Counted from the stretch's first letter, positions 1 through 7,521 are shown. The stretch: DNA of 21,060 nt from Micrococcales bacterium (GCA_947448975.1 CANFPR010000003.1:1-21060); one strand, 5' to 3'. Translations and numbers: made by a program. The notes: generated by a model not told the origin, from the letters alone.

Positions 1-5
1 GCGAA

Positions 6-293
6 GTGACTCCAACCGAAGACAATTTGGGCACTTACACACAGGCCATCAATCTCACTCCGCAAAGGGTTTCGGCTTTGGAGGCGATGCGTGAAGCTGG
101 TCGCAAGATTTTGGCCAGCGCCGAGCGAAGGTCGAGTGGCGTGCTTGAACGCCTAGATGAGAGCACTGGCGATGTTACCGAGAGGTTTGCCGAGATCGGT
201 TTCGATGTACTTCAGCGCTCCAAGCGCGCTACGCGATCTATCGACCGCTCCATCCGCAAGGCGCTGAATCGCTTCAGAAGGCGCGACCAGTAG
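6..293 (+). CDS. Unrecognised small basic protein, possibly the C-terminal part of a longer gene
   Basis: I do not recognise this protein. Read from the GTG at 6 it is 95 residues, but no stop codon precedes that GTG before the window edge, so it may be the end of a longer gene. The middle (about residues 20-90) looks helical, with many charged residues and a strongly basic C-terminus rich in Arg and Lys. That could suit nucleic acid or membrane-surface contact, but this is only an impression from composition. I see no membrane segment, signal peptide or cysteine motif. It ends 14 bases before a tRNA gene on the same strand. The reading frame is open and codon use resembles the neighbours, so it is probably real coding sequence; the start is uncertain. 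Confidence 0.55.
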   Translation: MTPTEDNLGTYTQAINLTPQRVSALEAMREAGRKILASAERRSSGVLERLDESTGDVTERFAEIGFDVLQRSKRATRSIDRSIRKALNRFRRRDQ

Positions 294-307
294 GCTTGTA
301 GAGGCTG

Positions 308-384
308 GGGGCGTTAGCTCAGCCGGTTAGAGCAGCGGACTCATAATCCGTCGGTCGCGGGTTCAAGTCCCGCACGCCCCACCA
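308..384 (+). tRNA. tRNA with CAU anticodon (elongator Met or Ile2), CCA encoded
   Basis: A complete cloverleaf can be folded by eye. The acceptor stem is GGGGCGT (308-314) with ACGCCCC (374-380). The D-arm stem is GCTC/GAGC, the anticodon loop is CTCATAA (340-346) with anticodon CAT at 342-344, and the T stem is GCGGG/CCCGC around TTCAAGT. The discriminator is A381 and the 3' CCA is encoded at 382-384. It is not an initiator type, because the first acceptor pair G1-C72 is a true pair. Sequence alone does not settle whether C34 is left unmodified (elongator Met) or converted to lysidine by TilS (Ile2, reading AUA). Confidence 0.93.
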
Positions 385-441
385 ATCACCTTTTTGGTTG
401 CGTTTAGATAACGAACCCCTCCAGAAATCGTTTTCAAAGTC

Positions 442-488
442 CTTTCACGTGGCTTGAAAGCCTAGGTTTGAAACAAATACTTTCAAAC
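442..488 (+). promoter_or_regulatory. Cluster of TTTCA/TGAAA inverted repeats in the pullulanase leader
   Basis: Two inverted repeats with the same 7-base spacing lie in the leader. The first is CTTTCA (442-447) with TGAAAG (455-460). The second is GTTTGAAA (466-473) with TTTCAAAC (481-488), a perfect 8-bp match that ends three bases before the TGGAG ribosome-binding site at 491-495. A further TTTCAAA lies at 432-438. The palindromes could be operators for a sugar-responsive repressor, or the second could fold as an RNA hairpin next to the ribosome-binding site. No consensus promoter is obvious nearby. The repeats are seen directly; the function is inferred. Confidence 0.4.
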
Positions 489-505
489 AATGGAGTTTCT
501 TTCAC

Positions 506-3211
506 ATGTCGAAGACTTTTCGCCGATTTCTAAGCATCTTCTCTAGCGTCGTAGTGTCGCTTGGGCTCGTGGCCACCAGCGGTTTGAGCGCTCAAGCTAT
601 GCCAGACAAGGTAAAGCTCACCGTTCACTACAACCGCACCGCGGGCGACTATGACACCTGGAACGTGTATCTGTGGAAGAACGTAGACGGAAACGGTGAC
701 AAGGGCCTAGCCGACGCTGGTTACCCATTTGCTACCAGCGATGATTTCGGCATGATTGCCACAGCAGATGTTGATGCCATGACTGGATTTAAAGACATCG
801 GTTTCATCATTCGCAAGGGCGCTTGGGTTAAGAAAGAAGGCGCAGCTTGTGGTCCTACCAAGAATGGTGACCGCTTCGCATCTTTCGATGACTCTGGCAT
901 CACCGAAATCTGGATTGTTCAAGACGACTGCACCATCTATACCTCTGCACCTAAGACCGAGGTACCCGACCCAGCGATCAGCTCGGCAAGCATCGATGAC
1001 TTGAACAAAATCACCGTCTCGCTAAACCAGAAGCTAACCTTGGTCGGCCACGGAAACGAAGGTTTCACGGTCAGCGGAGGCCGCACAGTTACCTCGGTGA
1101 CTGCTCTAAACGGCACCTCATCTTCGGCTTCGCTGCTGCAGCTCAACCTCGATGGAAATATCGCATTTGGTGCTAGCTACACGGTTACTCACACTGGCGC
1201 CGATGCTGCCAGCACCTTCGGAACAAAGGTTGCCTCGGTTGGCAAAGTAATGAATTCAGATGGCTTCAATGCTGCCTTCAACTACTCCGGCAATGATCTA
1301 GGTGCTACCTACTCTGAGACCCAAACCACCTTCAAGGTTTGGGCTCCAACGGCATCAGAGGTCAGCGTGGTTACCTACGCGTCAGCCAGTTCACCAGTAT
1401 CCGAGGGCACCATCACCGCGATGACCAAGGGTGAAAAGGGAACCTGGGTGGCAAGCATCTCTGGCAACAAAGCTGGCATGATTTACGGATACCGCGTCAC
1501 TCGCAACGGTGAAACTGTCAACGCCATCGACCCATACGCCCGAGCCGTTACCGTCAACGGTGCGCGCGGTGTTGTACTCGACCTAGCCACCACGAACCCA
1601 ATCGACTGGGCAAACCAGGCAAAACCAGCTTTCAGCGGCAAGAGCGTGGATGCATCGTTCTACGAACTGCACGTCCGTGACTTTTCGAACAATGCGTCTA
1701 GTGGCATCCCGGCCGCGCACCGTAACAAGTTCTTGGCGCTAACCGACAACAACACTTCTTACAGTTGGAAAGTAACCACTACAAACTCCAAGACGCACAA
1801 GAAGACAACCGTTACCTACTCGACCAAGACTGGTGTGGCAGCAATCAAAGATCTAGGCGTAACGCACGTACAGTTGCTTCCGATCTATGACTTCGCTTCT
1901 GGCGGAGATGAAACCGCTCCTACCTTCAACTGGGGCTACGACCCAGACAACTACAACGCTCCGGAAGGTCAGTATTCGAGTGACCCTACCAACCCGTCTG
2001 CTCGAATCAACGAGCTGAAAAAGGCAGTGCAGAATCTACACGCCAACGGTCTGCGAGTCGTTATGGACGTTGTTTACAACCACGTCGCAAGCGCATCAAG
2101 CTTCTCGTTCGAACAGATCGTTCCTGGCTATTTCTTCCGCACTGACGACACCGGCACCCTTCTTAATGGCACCGGCTGTGGCAATGAAGTTGCTTCGGAA
2201 CGACCAATGGTTCGTAAGTTCATCGTTGACTCAGTCAAGTACTGGGCTAGCGAATACAAGCTCGATGGATTCCGTTTCGACCTAATGGGCATTCTTGATG
2301 TCACAACCATGCAGCAGGTTCGCGCCGCGCTGAACACCGTCGACCCAACCATCCTTGTTATTGGTGAGGGTTGGAACATGGGCGGTCTGCCAGAGAGCGA
2401 CCGCGCATCGCAGGTGAACATCGGAAGCCTAGACGGCATTTCGGCATTCAACGACCAAATTCGTGACGGCATCAAGGGTTCGGTCTTCAATGCAAGCGAA
2501 CAGGGATGGGCTACCGGCAACGCCGGCCGCCAGGGAGATGTTATGGCCGGTATCACCGGTAACGTCGCCTACTCTGGCTCGGTTGGCCCTAACTGGATCA
2601 CCAACGACCCAGGCCAGTCGGTCAACTACATTGAGGCGCACGACAACCTAACCCTCGCCGACAAGCTATTTGCTTCCTATGGCTCCACTGCAACGGCACG
2701 TTCTAACCTGCAGCGCTTCGCTACCTCCATTCAGGTACTTGCTCAGGGTCTGCCATTTATTCACGCAGGTCAGGAATTTGAGCGAAGCAAGAACGGAGAC
2801 GACAATTCGTACAACTCGGGCGACGCACCAAACTCGCTAAAGTACAAGTTGCGAGTCACCAATGCTCCAACTGTGAGCTACGTGAAGGGGCTGCTGGCTC
2901 TTCGTAAGGCGCATCCGGCATTCCGCTTCTCAACCACCGCTCAGGTGCGTTCGGGTCTTTCCTTCTTCGGAACCAACTCGAAGGTGATCTCTTACAAGTT
3001 GGCGGGCACTGGAGTAGCCGACAGCTGGTCGAGCATTGTGGTCATCCACAACTCGAGCAAGGTTGCTCAGACGGTTACTATCCCAGGTGGCAAGGCAACC
3101 TGGAAGGTAGTGGTTCAGGGATCTAAAGCTGGAGTGGCAACACTTGCAACCTTGAAAGCAGTTTCAAAGGTGACCGTGCCAGCACAGTCAACCTTGGTGC
3201 TGCACAAGTAA
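506..3211 (+). CDS. pulA: Secreted type I pullulanase (GH13 alpha-1,6-glucan debranching enzyme)
   Basis: Hydrolyses alpha-1,6 branch points of pullulan, starch or glycogen outside the cell. Residues 1-31 form a Sec signal peptide (basic start, hydrophobic core, AQA cleavage site). A CBM41-like starch-binding domain follows (about 34-150), then a beta-rich domain (about 155-245), a CBM48-type N-domain (about 265-360), the GH13 barrel (about 380-800) and a C-terminal beta domain. The type I pullulanase signature NWGYDP is at 475-480. Conserved GH13 regions are DVVYNH (from D521), GFRFD with nucleophile D592, GEGW with acid/base E621, and EAHD with D713. I see no LPXTG anchor or C-terminal membrane segment, so release into the medium is likely. 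A Lys/Thr-rich stretch at about 418-442 looks like an insertion. ATG 506 follows TGGAG with suitable spacing. It is a single-gene unit ended by a strong hairpin. Confidence 0.95.
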   Translation: MSKTFRRFLSIFSSVVVSLGLVATSGLSAQAMPDKVKLTVHYNRTAGDYDTWNVYLWKNVDGNGDKGLADAGYPFATSDDFGMIATADVDAMTGFKDIGFIIRKGAWVKKEGAACGPTKNGDRFASFDDSGITEIWIVQDDCTIYTSAPKTEVPDPAISSASIDDLNKITVSLNQKLTLVGHGNEGFTVSGGRTVTSVTALNGTSSSASLLQLNLDGNIAFGASYTVTHTGADAASTFGTKVASVGKVMNSDGFNAAFNYSGNDLGATYSETQTTFKVWAPTASEVSVVTYASASSPVSEGTITAMTKGEKGTWVASISGNKAGMIYGYRVTRNGETVNAIDPYARAVTVNGARGVVLDLATTNPIDWANQAKPAFSGKSVDASFYELHVRDFSNNASSGIPAAHRNKFLALTDNNTSYSWKVTTTNSKTHKKTTVTYSTKTGVAAIKDLGVTHVQLLPIYDFASGGDETAPTFNWGYDPDNYNAPEGQYSSDPTNPSARINELKKAVQNLHANGLRVVMDVVYNHVASASSFSFEQIVPGYFFRTDDTGTLLNGTGCGNEVASERPMVRKFIVDSVKYWASEYKLDGFRFDLMGILDVTTMQQVRAALNTVDPTILVIGEGWNMGGLPESDRASQVNIGSLDGISAFNDQIRDGIKGSVFNASEQGWATGNAGRQGDVMAGITGNVAYSGSVGPNWITNDPGQSVNYIEAHDNLTLADKLFASYGSTATARSNLQRFATSIQVLAQGLPFIHAGQEFERSKNGDDNSYNSGDAPNSLKYKLRVTNAPTVSYVKGLLALRKAHPAFRFSTTAQVRSGLSFFGTNSKVISYKLAGTGVADSWSSIVVIHNSSKVAQTVTIPGGKATWKVVVQGSKAGVATLATLKAVSKVTVPAQSTLVLHK

Positions 3212-3224
3212 AAGACAAGCGAAG

Positions 3225-3259
3225 TTAGTGGCGGGCGAACCTTGTTTGCCCGCCACTAA
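3225..3259. terminator. Bidirectional hairpin between convergent pullulanase and amidohydrolase genes
   Basis: A perfect 12-bp stem pairs TTAGTGGCGGGC (3225-3236) with GCCCGCCACTAA (3248-3259). It can be extended inward to about 16 pairs, including one G-U, with a 3-base loop. It begins 13 bases after the pullulanase stop codon. On the other strand it contains the last codons and stop of the amidohydrolase gene. Downstream tracts are only mildly T-rich (TCGTTTG on plus; CTTCGCTTGTCTTTT on minus), as is common for terminators in actinobacteria. Confidence 0.8.
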
Positions 3260-4796
3260 TCGTTTGTAGCACTTTGGTTCGGGGGAGGGCTTCGAGGTCG
3301 GTAAAAGGGTCTTCGCTAATAATCAAGAAGTCGGCCTTCATTCCAGGTAGAAGACTCTCTCGGCCAGCCAAGCCCGTTTGTTTGGCCGCCTCTGAGGTGT
3401 AGGCCATGAGCGCTTGTTCAAGTGAAATGCTTTGATCTGGATTTTGCGTTTCATCTGCCCCCGGCAAACGACGTGTTACGGCCGTATAAAGCCCCAGAAA
3501 CGGATTTACCGAACTTACCGGCCAGTCACTGCCGAAGGCCACAGAAACTCCATTATCGACCAGCTCACGCGTTCTATAGAGCCTGTCGGCGCGATCGCCA
3601 ACGTGAACGCGGCAGGAGTTCAAAAGGTCGTCTGGTCGCGACCAAAGCGGCTGCAGGTTCACTCGAATCTTTTGCTCTCGAATGCGCGTTAGGTCATCGT
3701 CGCGCAGAAGCTCAACGTGCACCAGAACCGGCGATAGTAGGTTTTGCTCTCGTAGGTCTTGAGCTATGCCTTCTAGGGCATCGAGTGCAAGGCTCACGGC
3801 TGCATCACCGATGGTGTGCAGATGCAGCCCGAATCCGAGCGCAGTGGCGGCGCGACAAACCTCTTTGAGCTCCGCGTAGTTCCAGAATTTCGTACCGTAC
3901 TCGCCGGTTGATAGATACGGCTCGGTTACGGCCGCGGTAGCGCTACCCAAGACCCCATCAACAAAGAGTTTGACGCTGGTCACCTCAAGAAATTCGCTTT
4001 TTATTGCCGAGATGCGACTGCGAATCTGTTGTGCTTCAGACAGTTGATTGCGCCACTTTTCGGGTTCAAGCCATAACGCGAGTTTGGTGTTGACCCGCAA
4101 CAGTGCGTGTTCGGCGGCTGAGGCGTAACTTTCGGCAAGTTCCTTGTCTACCCACGCGTCGAATGTCGCTGTGATTCCGTGTTCAAGCAGTGTTGCATGC
4201 GCCCAAGATATTGCATCGCTGTCAGCGCTAACGAGCCCCGCGTCAATGCGGTGAAGTATGAGGTTTTTGGCCTCAGATTCCCTAAACGTTCCCGTGGGCG
4301 AACCCGTCGAATCTACATCCACGCCGGGTACCAGGCACTCTGGCGCACCGGGCACGACCCCTGCCAGTTGCATGGCTAGCGTGTTCACCCAAATAGTGTG
4401 GTGGTCATCGGCGTGTAAAACAATTGGGTGCGTTGTCGAAACTGCATCCAGCCAGCCGGCTGAGAAGGTGCCGTCTGGCGAGATCGAGCGATTGTATGGT
4501 CCACCGACAACCCAATGGCTTTCCGGGTTCGCCTGCATCCAAGTAGCCACTGCGGTTTGGATTTGCAGGATAGTTAGGCAATCACTAACTTCAGGACCAA
4601 ACATTTCACGCCCAGCAAGCACGGGATGCGCGTGTGCGTCGATGAACGCAGGAATGATGACCTTGCCTTCGCAGTCAACTTCTGCGTCGACCGCAACGTC
4701 GTTTGCCACTATCTGCGCGCCATCAACAGTTAGCGAGCTAGAAAAGCCGAGACCGTAACCGAGCCAAACCTTGCAGTTGCTATAGCGGACCGGCAC
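3225..4796 (-). CDS. Metal-dependent amidohydrolase, YtcJ/AmidoHydro_3 type
   Basis: A 523-residue member of the amidohydrolase superfamily; these enzymes hydrolyse C-N bonds in small molecules with a metal-bound water. The true substrate cannot be read from sequence. Visible family features are the HAH metal motif (H55, H57) after a short beta domain, VKLFVDGVLGS with a possible metal-bridging lysine K276, a conserved His in HVELL (H360), HLHTIGD (H325, H327) and GSDWPVSS with D424. This order matches the YtcJ-like family rather than dihydroorotase or adenine deaminase. There is no signal peptide, so it is probably cytoplasmic. The start is GTG 4796-4794, which overlaps the end of tdk by 17 bases, so the two are likely co-transcribed and translationally coupled. 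Its final codons lie inside the terminator hairpin. Confidence 0.85.
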   Translation of the reverse strand: MPVRYSNCKVWLGYGLGFSSSLTVDGAQIVANDVAVDAEVDCEGKVIIPAFIDAHAHPVLAGREMFGPEVSDCLTILQIQTAVATWMQANPESHWVVGGPYNRSISPDGTFSAGWLDAVSTTHPIVLHADDHHTIWVNTLAMQLAGVVPGAPECLVPGVDVDSTGSPTGTFRESEAKNLILHRIDAGLVSADSDAISWAHATLLEHGITATFDAWVDKELAESYASAAEHALLRVNTKLALWLEPEKWRNQLSEAQQIRSRISAIKSEFLEVTSVKLFVDGVLGSATAAVTEPYLSTGEYGTKFWNYAELKEVCRAATALGFGLHLHTIGDAAVSLALDALEGIAQDLREQNLLSPVLVHVELLRDDDLTRIREQKIRVNLQPLWSRPDDLLNSCRVHVGDRADRLYRTRELVDNGVSVAFGSDWPVSSVNPFLGLYTAVTRRLPGADETQNPDQSISLEQALMAYTSEAAKQTGLAGRESLLPGMKADFLIISEDPFTDLEALPRTKVLQTISGGQTRFARH

Positions 4797-5394
4797 CCGC
4801 AGCCTCTCGCTCTCTGAAGTAGCAAGTTGTGCAGAGTGACTCGTAGGTCACGGCGTCTCCGTCGATGGCCACCTGATCGCCATCAAATATAAAGTTGCCG
4901 CCAACCTTGCGGGCATTGAACATGGCTTTCTTGCCGCAACGACAAATGGTCTTTAGTTCTTCCAAGCTGTGGGCTATCTCGAGCAACCGAATGCTGCCCG
5001 GAAACCCTGCGGTTTGAAAGTCGGTTCTAATTCCGTAGGCCAACACCGGGATGTCATCTAATGTGGCAATTTCGAGTGCTTGGTTTACCTGCTCACGCGA
5101 CAAAAACTGCGCCTCGTCGATCAGCAGGCAAGAGATTGGTGAGTTTGAACGACTGTTGTGCTCATTACGACAAAGCGTGAATTCGAGGCGCAAGTTATCG
5201 CTTGGTGCGATGAGAAAGTCGACCGAGCGCTCGACTCCGAGCCTCGAAACAATAGCCGAGTCACCCTTGCTGTCGATGTTTGGTTTGGCCAGCAAAACCG
5301 CTTGCCCGCGCTCTTCGTAGTTGTGTGCAACCTGCAATAGAGCAGTGCTTTTACCCGAGTTCATCGCTCCATGACGGAAATACAACTTAGCCAC
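4780..5394 (-). CDS. tdk: Thymidine kinase (type II)
   Basis: Phosphorylates thymidine (and deoxyuridine) to the monophosphate with ATP in pyrimidine salvage. The 204 residues are of normal length. The P-loop GAMNSGKST spans residues 9-17, the DEAQF motif spans 93-97 with E94 the expected catalytic base, and a structural zinc site is formed by C151, C153, C188 and C191 in the lasso region. The start is GTG 5394-5392, set by an excellent AGGAGG six bases upstream on the minus strand. It is the first gene of a two-gene unit with the amidohydrolase and is divergent from the small gene at 5514. Confidence 0.96.
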   Translation of the reverse strand: MAKLYFRHGAMNSGKSTALLQVAHNYEERGQAVLLAKPNIDSKGDSAIVSRLGVERSVDFLIAPSDNLRLEFTLCRNEHNSRSNSPISCLLIDEAQFLSREQVNQALEIATLDDIPVLAYGIRTDFQTAGFPGSIRLLEIAHSLEELKTICRCGKKAMFNARKVGGNFIFDGDQVAIDGDAVTYESLCTTCYFREREAAGAGPL

Positions 5395-5400
5395 TTCTTG

Positions 5401-5406
5401 CCTCCT
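5401..5406 (-). promoter_or_regulatory. Ribosome-binding site of tdk
   Basis: On the minus strand this reads AGGAGG, six bases before the GTG at 5394. It fixes a non-ATG start for thymidine kinase. Its first bases overlap one arm of the TTTATCAGG repeat shared with the divergent gene. Confidence 0.8.
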
Positions 5407-5425
5407 GATAAAACCCTAAACGACT

Positions 5426-5455
5426 TTGACATAATCGCCCTTCGGGTCTTACTGT
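5426..5455 (+). promoter_or_regulatory. Candidate promoter for the gene at 5514
   Basis: A perfect -35 box TTGACA (5426-5431) is followed after 18 bases by TACTGT (5450-5455), which fits the loose TANNNT -10 of actinobacteria. This would start transcription near 5462 and leave a leader of about 50 bases before GTG 5514. It is inferred from sequence match only. Confidence 0.4.
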
Positions 5456-5471
5456 TGAGTCTCGCTCATTC

Positions 5472-5525
5472 TTTATCAGGTCGTTGGGGAAGACGTACCT
5501 AAAGGAGAATGTGGTGTCTGATAAA
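5472..5525 (+). promoter_or_regulatory. Possible leader hairpin enclosing ribosome-binding site and start codon
   Basis: TTTATCAG (5472-5479) is exactly complementary to CTGATAAA (5518-5525), which lies in codons 2-4 of the downstream gene. The 8-bp pairing would loop out the AAAGGAG ribosome-binding site (5501-5507) and the GTG start (5514). The same TTTATCAG plus one G also occurs, inverted, at 5404-5412 beside the tdk ribosome-binding site. Function is inferred; the stem is AU-rich with a 38-base loop. Confidence 0.3.
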
Positions 5526-5987
5526 TCGAATATCTTGCTGACCGCATACGGTCTTAGCGATGAACGCGCCGGTTTGGTGCAAGCAGTTATGCACGCTCGG
5601 GGCTTGGCCCCCGCGCAATCAGATGTGGCATCTATAAACACATGGCTGGGGTCGCTCGAGACTAGCGAAGTCGACGCCCTTGTCAACGCGCTTATCAAGC
5701 TTCAGACGGTGTCTTTCGACCTAGAGGTGAGTAAAGCGGCGGAAGGGCAACGGATGGTCTATTCGCCAAACCTTGGGCTGCGATCGGCCGCGATTGACGC
5801 GTTTGGAAACATAAACCTCACCGAGCATCACATCCGTGCGTTGATGGCCGAAGCCAACCAGAACATGCTGACTTTTGCCAGACTCGTTGATCAAAGTTTG
5901 CTTGCTCCCTGGGATGCTGAGTTCGAGGTCATTCGCGAACGCGCGATGTCGCAGGCCGTTGTCAGCGCGAGAAGTTCGGTGGCTTAG
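5514..5987 (+). CDS. Unrecognised 157-residue soluble protein
   Basis: I do not recognise this family. From GTG 5514 (start MSDKSNILL) it has 157 residues, mostly predicted helical, with no signal peptide, membrane segment or cysteine motif. GTG 5514 is preferred because AAAGGAG ends six bases before it; GTG 5511 is a poorer second choice and the TTG at 5484 has no ribosome-binding site. It is divergent from tdk and convergent with fabF: its TAG (5985-5987) and the TAA of fabF (5984-5986 on the other strand) overlap, leaving no room for a terminator. A regulator role is possible from position but nothing in the sequence (no clear helix-turn-helix) shows it. Confidence 0.75.
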   Translation: MSDKSNILLTAYGLSDERAGLVQAVMHARGLAPAQSDVASINTWLGSLETSEVDALVNALIKLQTVSFDLEVSKAAEGQRMVYSPNLGLRSAAIDAFGNINLTEHHIRALMAEANQNMLTFARLVDQSLLAPWDAEFEVIRERAMSQAVVSARSSVA

Positions 5988-7219
5988 TACTTGCGGAAAG
6001 CCACAACGGCGTTGTGACCACCGAAGCCAAACGAGTTGCTGATGGCAAGAATGTTCTCACCCTTCAGTTCGCGTGGCGAAGTAACTACGTCGAGGTGAAT
6101 CTCTGGGTCTGGGTCGATCAGGTTCAGTGTTGGAGGAATAACTCCATCGTGCAGAGCAAGAATTGTGAAGATCGCCTCAACCGCTCCAGCTGCACCTAGC
6201 AAGTGGCCCGTCGACGACTTTGTAGCGGTAACCGGGATGCTCTTGAGCAGGTCTCCGAAAACGCGCTTGAGAGCTGTGTACTCGGCGATGTCGCCAACCG
6301 GGGTCGAAGTTGCGTGAGCGTTGATGTGACGAACATCGGCGATGGTAGCGCCAGCCTGGCTCAGTGTCGAGAGCATGGCGCGGGCTGCACCCGAGCCCTC
6401 TGGGTCTGGAGCAGTGATGTGGTAAGCGTCTGAGGTTACGGCCCCGCCCGCGAGCTCAGCGTAGATTTTTGCGCCACGTGCCAAGGCGTGTTCTTCGGTT
6501 TCAAGAACCAAACTTGCACCACCCTCACCCATAACGAAGCCATCGCGATTCGCGTCGTATGGTCTCGATGCTTCGGCCGGTGAGTCGTTACGTTTACTCA
6601 GCGCGTGCATCGAGGCAAAAGCGCTGATTGGTAGGGCGTGAATCGCTGCCTCACATCCACCCGCCACGACGATGTCTACTTCACCTGATTGCAGGCGGTT
6701 GTAGGCGTTGGCAATTGCCTCGGTCGAAGATGCGCATGCCGAGACTGCGGTGCGAACTCCGCCGCGGGCGGCTAGGTCCATTCCAATTGCGGCGGCTGGG
6801 CCGTTCGGCATGAGCATAGGCACGGTCATTGGTAGAACGCGGCGAGGGCCACGTTCTTGCAGCGTTTGAAAAGCGTCTAGAAGAGTCCAGACCCCGCCGA
6901 TGCCGGTGGAGTACTCCACTGCAAATCGCTCAGGAGTGACCTCAGGCGATCCGGCATCGGCCCAAGCCTCACGCGCAGAAATGAGCGCGAACTGGCTTGA
7001 TGGGTCTAGTCTTTTGATTTCTTGAGGAGTCAAAATCTCTGAGGCCGCAACTGCAGCCTGACCTGCGAAAGTAACCGGAACCTCGTATTGAGCGATCCAG
7101 TCTTTTTCTATGGTTGTGATACCCGACTTACCTGCAAGCAGGTTCTTCCAGGTGGTCACAACGTCGCCGCCTAGGGGAGTAGTTGCACCTAGCCCCGTTA
7201 CGACGATTTTCTTGGTCAT
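5984..7219 (-). CDS. fabF: Beta-ketoacyl-ACP synthase II (KasA/FabF type)
   Basis: Condenses malonyl-ACP with a growing acyl-ACP in the elongation cycle of type II fatty acid synthesis. At 411 residues it has full length. The active-site triad is visible: C162 in VSACASS, H302 in NAHATSTPVGD and H339 in GHLLGAAGA, with K334 just before. The SACxSS context resembles mycobacterial KasA/KasB more than the TACATG of E. coli FabF, as expected for an actinobacterium. ATG 7219-7217. It is the last gene of aceE-fabD-fabH-acpP-fabF, 20 bases after acpP, and its stop codon overlaps that of the convergent unknown gene. Confidence 0.96.
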   Translation of the reverse strand: MTKKIVVTGLGATTPLGGDVVTTWKNLLAGKSGITTIEKDWIAQYEVPVTFAGQAAVAASEILTPQEIKRLDPSSQFALISAREAWADAGSPEVTPERFAVEYSTGIGGVWTLLDAFQTLQERGPRRVLPMTVPMLMPNGPAAAIGMDLAARGGVRTAVSACASSTEAIANAYNRLQSGEVDIVVAGGCEAAIHALPISAFASMHALSKRNDSPAEASRPYDANRDGFVMGEGGASLVLETEEHALARGAKIYAELAGGAVTSDAYHITAPDPEGSGAARAMLSTLSQAGATIADVRHINAHATSTPVGDIAEYTALKRVFGDLLKSIPVTATKSSTGHLLGAAGAVEAIFTILALHDGVIPPTLNLIDPDPEIHLDVVTSPRELKGENILAISNSFGFGGHNAVVAFRKY

Positions 7220-7239
7220 GTCTTGACTCTCGTGAATGC

Positions 7240-7485
7240 TTAGGAAGCGCTGACGATGAAGTTAACTGCGTCGGCTACGGTGTTGAGGTTCTTTACTTCC
7301 TCGTCTGGAATCTTTACGCCGAACTTGTCTTCGCAGTTCACAACGATGGTCATCATCGAGATCGAGTCGATGTCTAGGTCGTTGGTGAAGTGCTTGTCGA
7401 GCTGAACTGCATCGGTAGCAATTCCGGTCTCGTCGTTAACGATCTCAGCTAGTCCAGCTAGGACGTCTGCCTGTGATAGTGCCAT
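7240..7485 (-). CDS. acpP: Acyl carrier protein
   Basis: Carries growing acyl chains on a 4'-phosphopantetheine arm during fatty acid synthesis. The 81 residues are acidic and of normal ACP size. The attachment serine is S41 in DIDSIS, the equivalent of the usual DSL motif, here with Ile after Ser. The following helix (MMTIVVNCEDKF) matches the recognition helix of the family. ATG 7485-7483 follows AAGGAG on the minus strand at good spacing, stronger than those of its operon neighbours, which fits the high ACP demand. It sits between fabH and fabF. Confidence 0.97.
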   Translation of the reverse strand: MALSQADVLAGLAEIVNDETGIATDAVQLDKHFTNDLDIDSISMMTIVVNCEDKFGVKIPDEEVKNLNTVADAVNFIVSAS

Positions 7486-7521
7486 GGGGTTTCTCCTTTG
7501 GTTGATTTACCACTACTGATT

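Noticed and set aside
4258..4758. A 166-codon open frame opposite the amidohydrolase gene
   Set aside because: Low-information composition, no recognisable motif, and the minus-strand frame has clear family motifs.
5484..5513. Longer N-terminus (TTG start) for the unknown gene at 5514
   Set aside because: The AAAGGAG ribosome-binding site would lie inside the coding region; GTG 5514 has ideal spacing to it.
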